NCBI GenBank assembly: GCA_965248855.1
Contig: CBDFKQ010000012.1
Coordinates: 186,001 to 250,000 of the forward strand
Direction: 5' to 3'
From: CBDFKQ01 sp965248855
GTDB taxonomy: Bacteria; Bacteroidota; Bacteroidia; Cytophagales; 172606-1
DNA: 64,000 bases
Shown here: positions 17,096 to 25,135 of the stretch, in pieces
How the letters are laid out: the number at the start of each line of letters is the position of its first letter
How positions within the stretch are numbered: position 1 is the first letter of the stretch
Made by a program: the position numbers and the translations under genes
The notes under the pieces: model-generated
The model's database searches: none
Told to the model about the DNA's origin: nothing
What the model saw: the letters and a program-made list of their open reading frames with translations, nothing else

Positions 17096-18862
17096 ATGGC
17101 AACAAAAATAAAAACATCAGGAAAAATATTCATCATCATTTTAGTGCTTGGATTATTATTTGCAGCTAAGGTTTTTTGGTGGGATAAAAGACCGCAAGAA
17201 GCAAAACAATCTCACGATATTGGTAAAGTAATGCTACCGGATGCTGCTGAAGCTTCTTTAAAAGGGAATGCTACTTTTCTTCCATTACCAACTGAAGAAT
17301 CTTCTGTAAATGGAGGTATAAAAATAGTTTGGAAAATAATGGCATGGAATAGTCAATTTCCATTAATGTATGCCAATGGAGGTGCCAACACCACAAAAAA
17401 TTCTTTATTTGATAAAGCTAAGCTTCAGGTAGAACTTGTAAGGCAGGATGATGGAAATAAATCAATTGCAGATATTGTAAAATTTGCTCAAGAATATAAA
17501 AAAAATCCAGAAACGCCTGCAGTTTTCGCGTCTTTCATGGGTGACGGAATGCCTTCATTTTTTGCTGCATTAACAAAAGAGTTAGAACCACTCGGACCGG
17601 AGTTTCAACCAATTGCTTTTTATGCAATGGGTAAATCATATGGTGAAGACCAAGTAATGGGGCCGGCTGATTGGAAAACAAATCCTCAAAACGCATTGGG
17701 TAAAACTGTTGCCTGTGTATTGAGAGATGGTGATATGAATATTTTATTAAAATGGGCAGGTGATAATGGATTAAAAGTAAATCCTGATGAAACTACTTAT
17801 GATGCAAAAGCAATAAACCTAATCGCAGCCAACGATTTCCTTGATGCTCCCAATAAATACATAACAGGATATAAAGAAAATAGAAAGATAGTAGTAAATG
17901 GAAAAAAAATTAGTAAGGATACAACTGTTGCAGTTAATGGAGTTGCTACATGGACTCCCGGAGATGTGAATTTGGCAGAGCAAAAAGGAGGTTTAATTAC
18001 AATTGCCTCTACTAAACAATATGCATCTCAAATGCCAAACATAACAATCACAATTAAAAAATTTGCTTATGATCATAGAACAGATATTGAAAACCTTATT
18101 ATGGCTTTAGGGCAAGCAGGTGATCAAATAAGATCTTTTAACGATGCAAAAAAATATGCTGCGGATATTTCTGCAAAAGTTTATAATGAACAGAAGGGTG
18201 AGTTTTGGTTAAAGTATTATAATGGTTTAACAAAAAAAGATGCAACGGGTCAGGAAGTAAGTTTAGGTGGATCAATGGCTTTTAACTTACAAGATGCTGC
18301 AAATATATTTGGATTAGGGAAAGACGGACTTGACAGATATAAAATTGTTTATACAACTTTTGGTGATATTTTATCAAAAATGTATCCTGAATTTATGGCT
18401 ACTTATCCGGCATATAACAAAGTGGTTGATAAATCATTTTTACAATCCGTATTGGTAAATCATCCTGAGTTATTAGAAGGTCAAGCTTTAAAAGTGGAAT
18501 ATAAAAAAGAAATTACTTCTAAAGTTTCTTCAAAATCTTATCAGATAAAATTTGAGACCGGAAGTGCAGTCTTAAATCCTGATTCATATAAAATGCTTGA
18601 TGAAATTTTGCAAAGTTCGGTGGTTGCAGAAGGTTTAAAAGTCGGAATTTATGGTCATACAGATAATGTTGGTGATGAATCAAAAAATAAAACATTGTCT
18701 GAAGACAGAGCATTGTCAGTTAAAAAATACTTAATTGACAAGGGTTTAGCTGAAAATAGAATTGAATCAAGAGGTTTTGGTTCTTCCCAACCGGTTGGAG
18801 ACAATAAAACTATTGTTGGAAAGGCACAAAACAGAAGAGTTCAAATTGTTTTAGGAGAATAA
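17096..18862 (+). CDS. Substrate-binding protein fused to OmpA peptidoglycan-binding domain
   Basis: 588 residues. Residues about 10-28 are a single uncleaved-looking hydrophobic anchor (IFIIILVLGLLFAAKVFWW). Residues about 65-380 resemble a periplasmic solute-binding fold of the NMT1/phosphate-binding class (IVWKIMAWNSQFPLMYANGG, then LGKTVACVLRDGDMNILLKW). Residues about 465-588 are an OmpA C-terminal domain: IYGHTDNVGD with Asp523, and LSEDRALSVKKYL with Arg538. The Asp-Arg spacing of 15 is that of known diaminopimelate-binding OmpA domains. The protein would thus be tied both to the inner membrane and to the peptidoglycan. It is followed after 22 bp by an ABC permease and ATPase, its presumed partners. 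The ligand is unknown. Confidence 0.8.
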   Translation: MATKIKTSGKIFIIILVLGLLFAAKVFWWDKRPQEAKQSHDIGKVMLPDAAEASLKGNATFLPLPTEESSVNGGIKIVWKIMAWNSQFPLMYANGGANTTKNSLFDKAKLQVELVRQDDGNKSIADIVKFAQEYKKNPETPAVFASFMGDGMPSFFAALTKELEPLGPEFQPIAFYAMGKSYGEDQVMGPADWKTNPQNALGKTVACVLRDGDMNILLKWAGDNGLKVNPDETTYDAKAINLIAANDFLDAPNKYITGYKENRKIVVNGKKISKDTTVAVNGVATWTPGDVNLAEQKGGLITIASTKQYASQMPNITITIKKFAYDHRTDIENLIMALGQAGDQIRSFNDAKKYAADISAKVYNEQKGEFWLKYYNGLTKKDATGQEVSLGGSMAFNLQDAANIFGLGKDGLDRYKIVYTTFGDILSKMYPEFMATYPAYNKVVDKSFLQSVLVNHPELLEGQALKVEYKKEITSKVSSKSYQIKFETGSAVLNPDSYKMLDEILQSSVVAEGLKVGIYGHTDNVGDESKNKTLSEDRALSVKKYLIDKGLAENRIESRGFGSSQPVGDNKTIVGKAQNRRVQIVLGE

Positions 18863-18884
18863 GTTAACATTTAAATATTAACTT

Positions 18885-19670
18885 ATGATTTGGTTAAAAA
18901 AAATATTTGAACCCTTAAACCTTGTAAATCGCAAGACAGTAATACTTTTAATTACTGTTCAAAGTTTATTAGTATTATTATTGTGGCAGTTAAGTGGAGG
19001 GGGGCTTATTCCCACTCCACTAAAAGTACTTGAAGGAATTGGTCGAATTATTAATTCACATGACTTTTATGATAACTTTTTCAGTAGCTTGAGTTTAACT
19101 CTCCAAGGAATGGGGATTTCGATTTTTATAGCCCTAATCATAAGTTATCTTTCACTCATTCCATTTTTTAATCCATTAGCAAAGTTTGTTATTAAATGCC
19201 GCTATTTAACGCTGACAGGATTAATTTTCTTATTTACATTACTTACGCAAAATGGGCATGAACTTAAAATAAGCCTTTTGATATTTGGTATAGTTCCCTT
19301 TTTTGTAACCTCGCTCCTATCGATTATCGAATCCATTCCATCAGAGGAATATGATTTATGCAAAACATTAAGAATGAACAATTGGCAAAGTCTTTTGGAA
19401 GTTGTAATTATTGGAAGGTTGGATCAGGTTTTTGAAGTAATGCGGCAAAATTTTGCGATTGCTTGGATGATGATTACCATGGTAGAAGGTTTAAATATGT
19501 CGGAAGGTGGTTTAGGAACCATGTTAATAAAATCTAATAAGTATATAGATCTTTCAGTAGTTTTTGGTGTCCTCGTAATTATTTTTATAATTGGGATTGT
19601 ATTTGATATTCTTCTCGGCAAGCTAAGATTTTGGTTATTTCCATATACAAAAATAAATGTTCGTAAATAA
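18885..19670 (+). CDS. ABC transporter permease (NrtB/SsuC-like)
   Basis: 261 residues with about six transmembrane helices. It is of the BPD_transp_1 class: an N-terminal helix and the SGGGLIPTPLKVLEGIGRII segment, typical of nitrate/sulfonate/taurine permeases where the residue after the first helix reads L-P-[ST]-P. A cytoplasmic EAA-like loop (EYDLCKTLRMNNWQSLLEVV) couples to the ATPase. The last codon's stop overlaps the ATG of the ATPase gene by one base, showing tight coupling. With the OmpA-fused binding protein, it forms an ABC importer-like unit. Confidence 0.8.
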   Translation: MIWLKKIFEPLNLVNRKTVILLITVQSLLVLLLWQLSGGGLIPTPLKVLEGIGRIINSHDFYDNFFSSLSLTLQGMGISIFIALIISYLSLIPFFNPLAKFVIKCRYLTLTGLIFLFTLLTQNGHELKISLLIFGIVPFFVTSLLSIIESIPSEEYDLCKTLRMNNWQSLLEVVIIGRLDQVFEVMRQNFAIAWMMITMVEGLNMSEGGLGTMLIKSNKYIDLSVVFGVLVIIFIIGIVFDILLGKLRFWLFPYTKINVRK

Positions 19671-20467
19671 TGTATAAAAAAGATGCGCTCATATTAAAGG
19701 CTGATAATGTAGGCATTCAATATGAAGAAAAAATAATTTTAAGGGAAATTAATTTTGAAATCTTAGATATAATTAGGCCGGATATGGCTCAAGGTCAGGT
19801 AGTATCACTAATTGGTAGAAGCGGTGTAGGTAAAACACAACTTTTTAGAATACTTTCAGGCTTATTAAAACCAACCACCGGTGCCGTAAAAATTGATGTT
19901 GATCAACACATTGTTCAACCGGGTGAAGTAGGTATTGTTCCTCAAAATTATATCTTATTTAATCATAGAACTGTACTTGAAAACTTAAAAATCGGTTTAA
20001 ATAATTGTTCCGATAAACGTTCGGAAAGGGAAAAAGAAGAAATAATTAATGAATACTGCCAAAACTTTGATTTAATAAATCATCTGAAAAAATATCCAAT
20101 GCAGCTTTCAGGAGGGCAGCAACAAAGGGTAAGTATTATCCAACAAGTATTAACAGGTAACAAATTTATACTTTTGGATGAGCCTTTTTCCGGTTTAGAT
20201 GTTTTAATGGTTGATAAGGTAATGAACCTGCTTATTAAAATTTCAACTCTGCATGAGCATAATACCTTAATTATTGTGAGTCATGATGCAGAAAATGCAA
20301 TGGCTATTTCGGACACAGTATTTATTTTAGCCAGACAAGAGGGGAAAGAAGGTGCGACCATAACTGAGAAAATTGATTTGATGCAATTAGATATGGCTTG
20401 GAACCCAGACATCAAAAAGAAAGTTGAATTTCAACAGCTTGTCGATGATATAAAATACAAAATTTAA
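19670..20467 (+). CDS. ABC transporter ATP-binding protein
   Basis: 265 residues with all nucleotide-binding motifs: Walker A GRSGVGKTQ (residues 49-57, with Gln instead of the more common Ser/Thr at the last position), a Q-loop (VPQNYILF), signature LSGGQQQRV (146-154), Walker B LLDEPFSGLD with D170-E171, and the H-loop (VSHD). It belongs to the nitrate/taurine/sulfonate-type ATPases. It is the last gene of the module; a 12-bp hairpin follows at 20495-20531. It should energise the permease encoded immediately upstream. Confidence 0.9.
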   Translation: MYKKDALILKADNVGIQYEEKIILREINFEILDIIRPDMAQGQVVSLIGRSGVGKTQLFRILSGLLKPTTGAVKIDVDQHIVQPGEVGIVPQNYILFNHRTVLENLKIGLNNCSDKRSEREKEEIINEYCQNFDLINHLKKYPMQLSGGQQQRVSIIQQVLTGNKFILLDEPFSGLDVLMVDKVMNLLIKISTLHEHNTLIIVSHDAENAMAISDTVFILARQEGKEGATITEKIDLMQLDMAWNPDIKKKVEFQQLVDDIKYKI

Positions 20468-20494
20468 CTATTATATTTTGTTAACCATTCAACT

Positions 20495-20531
20495 AAATAA
20501 GAAAATCAATTATTAAATTATTTTCTTATTT
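20495..20531 (+). terminator. Hairpin after the ABC module
   Basis: AAATAAGAAAAT (20495-20506) pairs perfectly with ATTTTCTTATTT (20520-20531). It lies 28 bp past the ATPase stop. The T tract is poor, so termination is plausible rather than certain. Confidence 0.5.
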
Positions 20532-20597
20532 ACACGCAACTTGAATATAAACTTTAAAGGTATTTATTACTTTTACAGGATTTTATTTTAAAAAACT

Positions 20598-20669
20598 ATG
20601 TTGCAAACAATTCCTTTTAACAAGCCAAATATTATCGGTAATGAAGATTACCATTTTTTGCAGATTTAA
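20598..20669 (+). pseudogene. Possible remnant of a DegT/DnrJ/EryC1 aminotransferase start
   Basis: A 23-codon frame starting ATG encodes MLQTIPFNKPNIIGNEDY and stops soon after. IPFNKP followed by GNE resembles the N-terminus of WecE/RffA sugar aminotransferases (usual start IPFNKP-x-x-x-G-x-E). The rest of such a gene (about 370 residues) is absent; a glycosyltransferase follows. This is short, so chance similarity cannot be excluded. Confidence 0.35.
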
Positions 20670-20734
20670 CTTCCAACCGGGTTACTATTATTACTGAAAA
20701 GATTAAAACTTTTTATCTTAATTAATAAGCTTTT

Positions 20735-21898
20735 ATGGATGAAAATCCGTCAGTTCTACATCTTTTAACAACCCAAGCTTGGGGAGGCTTAGAAATGTAT
20801 GTGTTTGATTTAGTATTAAAAATGACCCACGCAGGGATAAGATGTGCAGTTTACTGTTTGCCTAATACTGTTATTGATCAAAAATTTAAAGAAGCCAGAA
20901 TTATTACATTTCCGGCTTTTAAGCATTCGAAATATAATATATTGGATATTTTTAAGGTAAGGGAAATCATTAAAAAAGAGGATTTTCAAATCATTCATGC
21001 CCATACAAATGTAGATGTTTGGCGAGGTTCACTTGCTTTAACTTTCGATTCAAGAAGAAAACTTATTTTTAATTTATATATGGGTGTGGTTAAAAAGAAA
21101 GACCTGATCCATAAATTCATTTTTAAAAATATTAGCGCGCTGGTTTCAACTTCAGAAATAATAAATAATGAAGTAAAAGAAAAGTATCCGATAAGCCATT
21201 CTAAAATAAAATTAATCAGATATGGCAGGGATATTGAAAGTTATGTTGTTAGTCCATCAAAAAGAGAAGAAATCAGAAATGAATACAAGGTCGGACAAAA
21301 TGAAATTGTAATTGGAACTATGTGTAGGATCGATCTTCAAAAAGGAGTAAAAGAATTTGCAGAATCTTATTTACAAATACCTGAAAATGATCGAAAAAAT
21401 TTAAAATATTGGATCATTGGCGATCCTACAATATTAAAAAAAGATGAAACCGGTGAAATTATATATGAGAAAGAAGCTGAAGAAACTAACGATTATTTAA
21501 TAAGTTTTATTAATAAAAATAACCTTTCGGAAAAAATTATATTAATTCCATTTCAGCCTGATATGATTTCATTTTTGGGCGCATTAGATGTTTTTGTTTT
21601 GGCAAGTTATAATGAGATGTATTCTTTGGCAGTATTGGATGCCATGTTATTAAACCTACCGGTTATCAGCACCAACAAAGGCGGAACTCCTGAGCAGTTA
21701 GGTTTCGGAGAAAGAGGTTTTTTGGTAGAACCAAAAAGTTCTAAAGCATTGGCTGATCAAATTACTTATTGTATCAATAACTTAATTGAAACAAAAGAAA
21801 AGGCTAAAAAAGGATTTAATTGGACAAGAACCCAACATAATTGGAAAAATGTAATTAAACAATATATCAATTTATACCATGAAGTTTATAAAAAATAG
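20735..21898 (+). CDS. Glycosyltransferase family 4 protein
   Basis: 387 residues, GT-B fold. The N-terminus has the glycine-rich acceptor motif (LTTQAWGGLEMYVFDLVLKM, residues 11-30), then IIHAHTNVDVWRGSLA. The C-terminal half carries the sugar-nucleotide binding segment (GTMCRIDLQKGVKEFAESYL and FQPDMISFLGALDVFVLASYNEMYSLAVLDAM), with the E-x7-E pattern of GT4 enzymes at Glu near NEMYSLAVLDAM. It likely adds a sugar to LPS or another surface glycan at the cytoplasmic face; donor and acceptor are unknown. It stands alone between the ABC module and csp, preceded by a possible aminotransferase remnant. Confidence 0.85.
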   Translation: MDENPSVLHLLTTQAWGGLEMYVFDLVLKMTHAGIRCAVYCLPNTVIDQKFKEARIITFPAFKHSKYNILDIFKVREIIKKEDFQIIHAHTNVDVWRGSLALTFDSRRKLIFNLYMGVVKKKDLIHKFIFKNISALVSTSEIINNEVKEKYPISHSKIKLIRYGRDIESYVVSPSKREEIRNEYKVGQNEIVIGTMCRIDLQKGVKEFAESYLQIPENDRKNLKYWIIGDPTILKKDETGEIIYEKEAEETNDYLISFINKNNLSEKIILIPFQPDMISFLGALDVFVLASYNEMYSLAVLDAMLLNLPVISTNKGGTPEQLGFGERGFLVEPKSSKALADQITYCINNLIETKEKAKKGFNWTRTQHNWKNVIKQYINLYHEVYKK

Positions 21899-21968
21899 AC
21901 TTTCTTAATTTTTAAATAATACCTTAAACGAAACTTATTGTAATTAATTTCAGAAAAAGATTAAAAAT

Positions 21969-21999
21969 TTTGTTTTTTAAAATTAAAAAAATAACTTGG
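21969..21999 (+). promoter_or_regulatory. Putative csp promoter
   Basis: TTTG (21969-21972), a 19-base spacer and TAACTTGG (21992-21999) match the Bacteroidetes -33/-7 pattern with one mismatch. The expected start near 22004 gives a leader of about 20 bases, so the long 5' UTR of E. coli cspA is not implied. Confidence 0.5.
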
Positions 22000-22024
22000 C
22001 GTAAACTTATATAAATGAACACTA

Positions 22025-22216
22025 ATGCAATCTGGTAAAGTAAAATTTTTTAATGAAACGAAGGGATTCGGCTTCATTATAGCCGACGGCTCGAATGAGG
22101 ACATATTTGTCCACGTTTCAGGTTTAATTGATGAGATCAAAGAAAATGATCAAGTAATTTTCGAAGTTGAACAAGGTAGAAAAGGGCCTAACGCAATTAA
22201 TGTGAAATTAGCTTAA
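22025..22216 (+). CDS. Cold-shock domain protein
   Basis: 63 residues, the compact CspA-type single-stranded nucleic acid binder. Both RNA-binding motifs are present: RNP1 KGFGFI (residues 13-18) and RNP2 DIFVHV (residues 26-31). Such proteins act as RNA chaperones or antiterminators. It is a single-gene unit with its own promoter-like sequence and a terminator at 22256. Confidence 0.95.
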   Translation: MQSGKVKFFNETKGFGFIIADGSNEDIFVHVSGLIDEIKENDQVIFEVEQGRKGPNAINVKLA

Positions 22217-22255
22217 TATATTTTTTATATTAAATCCCATCACAAAAAAAACTAC

Positions 22256-22279
22256 AGCTCCATTTTGGGGCTTTTTTTT
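22256..22279 (+). terminator. Intrinsic terminator after csp
   Basis: AGCTCC pairs with GGGGCT (one G-T wobble) around a 5-base loop and is followed by eight T residues. Confidence 0.8.
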
Positions 22280-22320
22280 ATGATTCTCTTTATTATCTAT
22301 TTAATATATTAACTAAACTT

Positions 22321-22911
22321 ATGAAAAAGTTATTTCTGTTATCGATATTTATCTGCGTTATATTTTATTCCTGTCAGCAGATAAATCAAATGTCTAATTT
22401 TTTAAAATGTGAATTCAGAATAGGTTCTGTTCAAAATACACATCTGGCCGGAATAAACGTTCAAGAAATTCAAAGTATCAGTGATTTAAACCTCATTGAT
22501 GCAGGGCGATTAACAGCCGCTTACGCGCAAGGTTCACTGCCACTAACAATGACTTTAAATGTTGATGCTAAAAATCCAAACAATAGCGAGGCAGCAATGA
22601 ATAGAATGGAATGGATTTTAATGATTGAGGGTAAAGAATTAGTTACCGGAGTTTTAAATGACAAAGTTAGTTTAAATCCAAACGGAGGTACAAGCACAAT
22701 TCCATTATCCATCCGGGCAGATTTAAAAAAGATTATGAGTAATAATTCTACTCAGGAAAATATTAATCTTGGTTTGGGTTTAATCGGAGCCGAAAACAAA
22801 CCATCAAAAAAACTTTCATTAAAAATAAGGCCTTCCATAATGATTGGGAATTTAAATGTTCCATATCCGGGATACATTACTGTCGGAACAAACTTTGGAT
22901 CAGCCAATTGA
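22321..22911 (+). CDS. Putative LEA/WHy-domain-like lipoprotein
   Basis: 196 residues with a lipoprotein signal (hydrophobic stretch then IFYSCQQ). The mature body reads as an immunoglobulin-like beta sandwich: VQEIQSISDLNLIDAGRLTAAY, then PLTMTLNVDAKNPNNSEAAMNRMEWILMIEG, the pattern of LEA-14/WHy domains where a stretch ending in [DN]PN is followed by a hydrophobic strand. The family assignment is by pattern only. Role unknown; relatives are linked to desiccation or stress protection. It ends 87 bp before the oxidoreductase gene. Confidence 0.55.
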   Translation: MKKLFLLSIFICVIFYSCQQINQMSNFLKCEFRIGSVQNTHLAGINVQEIQSISDLNLIDAGRLTAAYAQGSLPLTMTLNVDAKNPNNSEAAMNRMEWILMIEGKELVTGVLNDKVSLNPNGGTSTIPLSIRADLKKIMSNNSTQENINLGLGLIGAENKPSKKLSLKIRPSIMIGNLNVPYPGYITVGTNFGSAN

Positions 22912-22998
22912 ATATTATTGCAGAAGCCAAAAAATTAAATAGAATTTATTAAAATCTCGTTAGAACTTTTATAATTATTTATAATAATAGATTTTAAA

Positions 22999-24120
22999 AT
23001 GGAAAAATTTTCCCGACGTTTATTTTTAGAAAAAATTAGCCTGGGTGTTGGTTCTACTGCACTTGCCTTAACGCTTCCATCTTATATTAATAATTCTCAT
23101 CCTAAAAACAATATCCATGACGGTAAAAAATTGAATATTGCTTTGGTTGGATTAGGCCGATACGCCGGTTATTTGGCATCCGGCATTTTAGAATCACAAT
23201 ATTGTAAGTTGGCAGGAATTGTAACAGGAACACCATCAAAAGCAGATGAATGGAAAACAAAATATAATATACCACAAAAAAACATTTACAATTATCAAAA
23301 TTTTGATGAAATAATTCATAATAAAGATATTGATTTGGTTTATGTTGTTTTGCCAAATGCTATGCATAAAGAATTTACCATTCGCGCAGCCAAAGCAAAA
23401 AAACATGTTATAGTTGAGAAACCAATGGCTGTTTCGGCAAACGATTGCCTGGAAATGATTAATGCATGTAATAATGCCGGTGTACAACTTGCAGTCGGAT
23501 ATCGCTTACATTATGAGCCATATAATTTAGAAATTAAAAGGTTAGGACAAGAAAAAGTTTTTGGGCAAGTAAGGTTAATTGAGGTTTCGCTTGGGTATAA
23601 AACAAGCAATCCAAAAGAATGGCGTTTAAATAAATCACTTGCAGGTGGTGGCCCGTTAATGAATATTGGGATTTATTGTGTTCAATGCAGTAGATATGTT
23701 TTAGGTGAAGAACCTGTTTCTGTTACTGCGCAATTCGGTCCGATAACCAATAATAAATTATTTTCAGATGTTGAAGAATCAATCAGTTGGCAATTAAATT
23801 TCCCCAGTGGCGCAGTGAGTAACTCAACAACTTCTTATAATTGTGGTATCGACAGGTTTTATGCAGCAGCAGATGAAGGTTCATTTGAACTTAGTCCTGC
23901 CATAAGTTATGGACCTTTTATAGGTAAAACAAGTAAAGGTCCTTTAAACTTCCCAACTATTAATCAACAGGCAGCGCAATGCGATGGAATAGCAAAGGTT
24001 ATATTAGATAATAAAAAGTTGCCTGATCATATAAGCGGTGAGGAAAGCTATAAAGATGTGAAAATTATACAGGCTATTTATGAAGCAGCAAAAACAGGTA
24101 AAAAAGTTTTGATTAAATAA
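22999..24120 (+). CDS. Gfo/Idh/MocA family oxidoreductase with Tat-type signal
   Basis: 373 residues. The N-terminus has a twin-arginine pattern (S-R-R-L-F-L) followed by a hydrophobic stretch, so export in folded form with bound NAD(P) is likely, as in Zymomonas glucose-fructose oxidoreductase. The Rossmann motif is IALVGLGRYAGYLASGI (about residues 47-63); the catalytic segment EKPMAVS and the GYRLHYEP and GGGPLMNIGIYC motifs follow, typical of the glucose-fructose oxidoreductase subgroup. The sugar substrate is unknown. Flanked by unrelated genes, so probably monocistronic. Confidence 0.85.
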   Translation: MEKFSRRLFLEKISLGVGSTALALTLPSYINNSHPKNNIHDGKKLNIALVGLGRYAGYLASGILESQYCKLAGIVTGTPSKADEWKTKYNIPQKNIYNYQNFDEIIHNKDIDLVYVVLPNAMHKEFTIRAAKAKKHVIVEKPMAVSANDCLEMINACNNAGVQLAVGYRLHYEPYNLEIKRLGQEKVFGQVRLIEVSLGYKTSNPKEWRLNKSLAGGGPLMNIGIYCVQCSRYVLGEEPVSVTAQFGPITNNKLFSDVEESISWQLNFPSGAVSNSTTSYNCGIDRFYAAADEGSFELSPAISYGPFIGKTSKGPLNFPTINQQAAQCDGIAKVILDNKKLPDHISGEESYKDVKIIQAIYEAAKTGKKVLIK

Positions 24121-24307
24121 ATCAATTATGATATGTTTTTCATTTTGTAAAATTTATTCTAAATAGTTTCAGACTTATAAAAACTATTAATTATACTGAA
24201 TAATAAATTCCCATCAAATAACCGGCTCCAATTTCAAAAATACATCGATAGTATTAATTTATTTCTAAATTTTCAAAAGTTTTAATTCAAAATTCAAATT
24301 TTGAAAA

Positions 24308-24315
24308 TATCTTTG
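24308..24315 (+). promoter_or_regulatory. Putative -7 element placed directly at the argB start
   Basis: TATCTTTG matches TAnnTTTG and ends only 5 bases before the argB ATG. If functional, transcription would begin at or within a few bases of the start codon, giving a leaderless or nearly leaderless mRNA. No -33 box at the standard spacing is visible. Confidence 0.35.
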
Positions 24316-24320
24316 TATTT

Positions 24321-25097
24321 ATGACGAGACCAAAATTAACTATAGTAAAGGTTGGAGGAAATATTATAGATGACATAAATGCAACCGAAAGCTTTTTAGA
24401 TAAGTTTGCTCAGATAAAAGAAAATAAAATTCTGATTCATGGAGGGGGGAAAATAGCTACACAAATTGCAGAAAGGTTAGGATTGGAAACAAAAATGGTT
24501 GAAGGCAGAAGAATAACTGATAAGCCAATGCTTGAAGTAGTAGTAATGGTTTATGGAGGATTGGTAAATAAAAAATTGGTTGCGAAACTTCAATCTATAA
24601 ATTGTAATGCAATCGGGATAACAGGAGCAGATGCGCAATGTATATTGGCAAAAAAACGCGAAAAAGGAAGTATAGATTATGGCTTTGTGGGAGATATAGA
24701 AAAAGTAAATGCAACTCAAATTAATTTTTTCTTAAATAATAACCTTACCCCTGTTATTGCGCCATTAACATCGGATAAACAGGGCCAACTTTTAAATACC
24801 AATGCCGATACAATGGCTTCAGCTATCGCAGTTGCTCTTGCACCTATTTATGAAGTTAATTTAATATATTGCTTTGAGAAAAGAGGTGTTTTAATGGATC
24901 CGGATGATGATGATTCCATCATTAAAAAAATTAATAAACCATCATATATTGATTTAAAAAATAAGGGTATAATTTCAAAAGGTATGGTTCCCAAGCTGGA
25001 AAATGCTTTTCAAGCGATTGAACAAGGTGTAAGTAAGGTTATAATCTGTCATGCCGAAAATTTGTTGAACGATGCCGGAACCAGCCTGACTTTATAA
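24321..25097 (+). CDS. argB: Acetylglutamate kinase
   Basis: 258 residues, the normal ArgB length. It phosphorylates N-acetyl-L-glutamate (N-succinyl substrates are also used in some Bacteroidetes) in arginine synthesis. It has the amino-acid kinase fold: KVGGNIIDD at residues 8-16, HGGGKIATQIAERLG near 40, GRRITD, the middle GITGADAQCILA, and TNADTMASAIAVALA near residue 165. It is probably co-transcribed with the deacetylase gene 38 bp downstream. Confidence 0.9.
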   Translation: MTRPKLTIVKVGGNIIDDINATESFLDKFAQIKENKILIHGGGKIATQIAERLGLETKMVEGRRITDKPMLEVVVMVYGGLVNKKLVAKLQSINCNAIGITGADAQCILAKKREKGSIDYGFVGDIEKVNATQINFFLNNNLTPVIAPLTSDKQGQLLNTNADTMASAIAVALAPIYEVNLIYCFEKRGVLMDPDDDDSIIKKINKPSYIDLKNKGIISKGMVPKLENAFQAIEQGVSKVIICHAENLLNDAGTSLTL

Positions 25098-25135
25098 ATA
25101 CTTCTTACTTCATAAATGGTTTTATTTTCATTATT

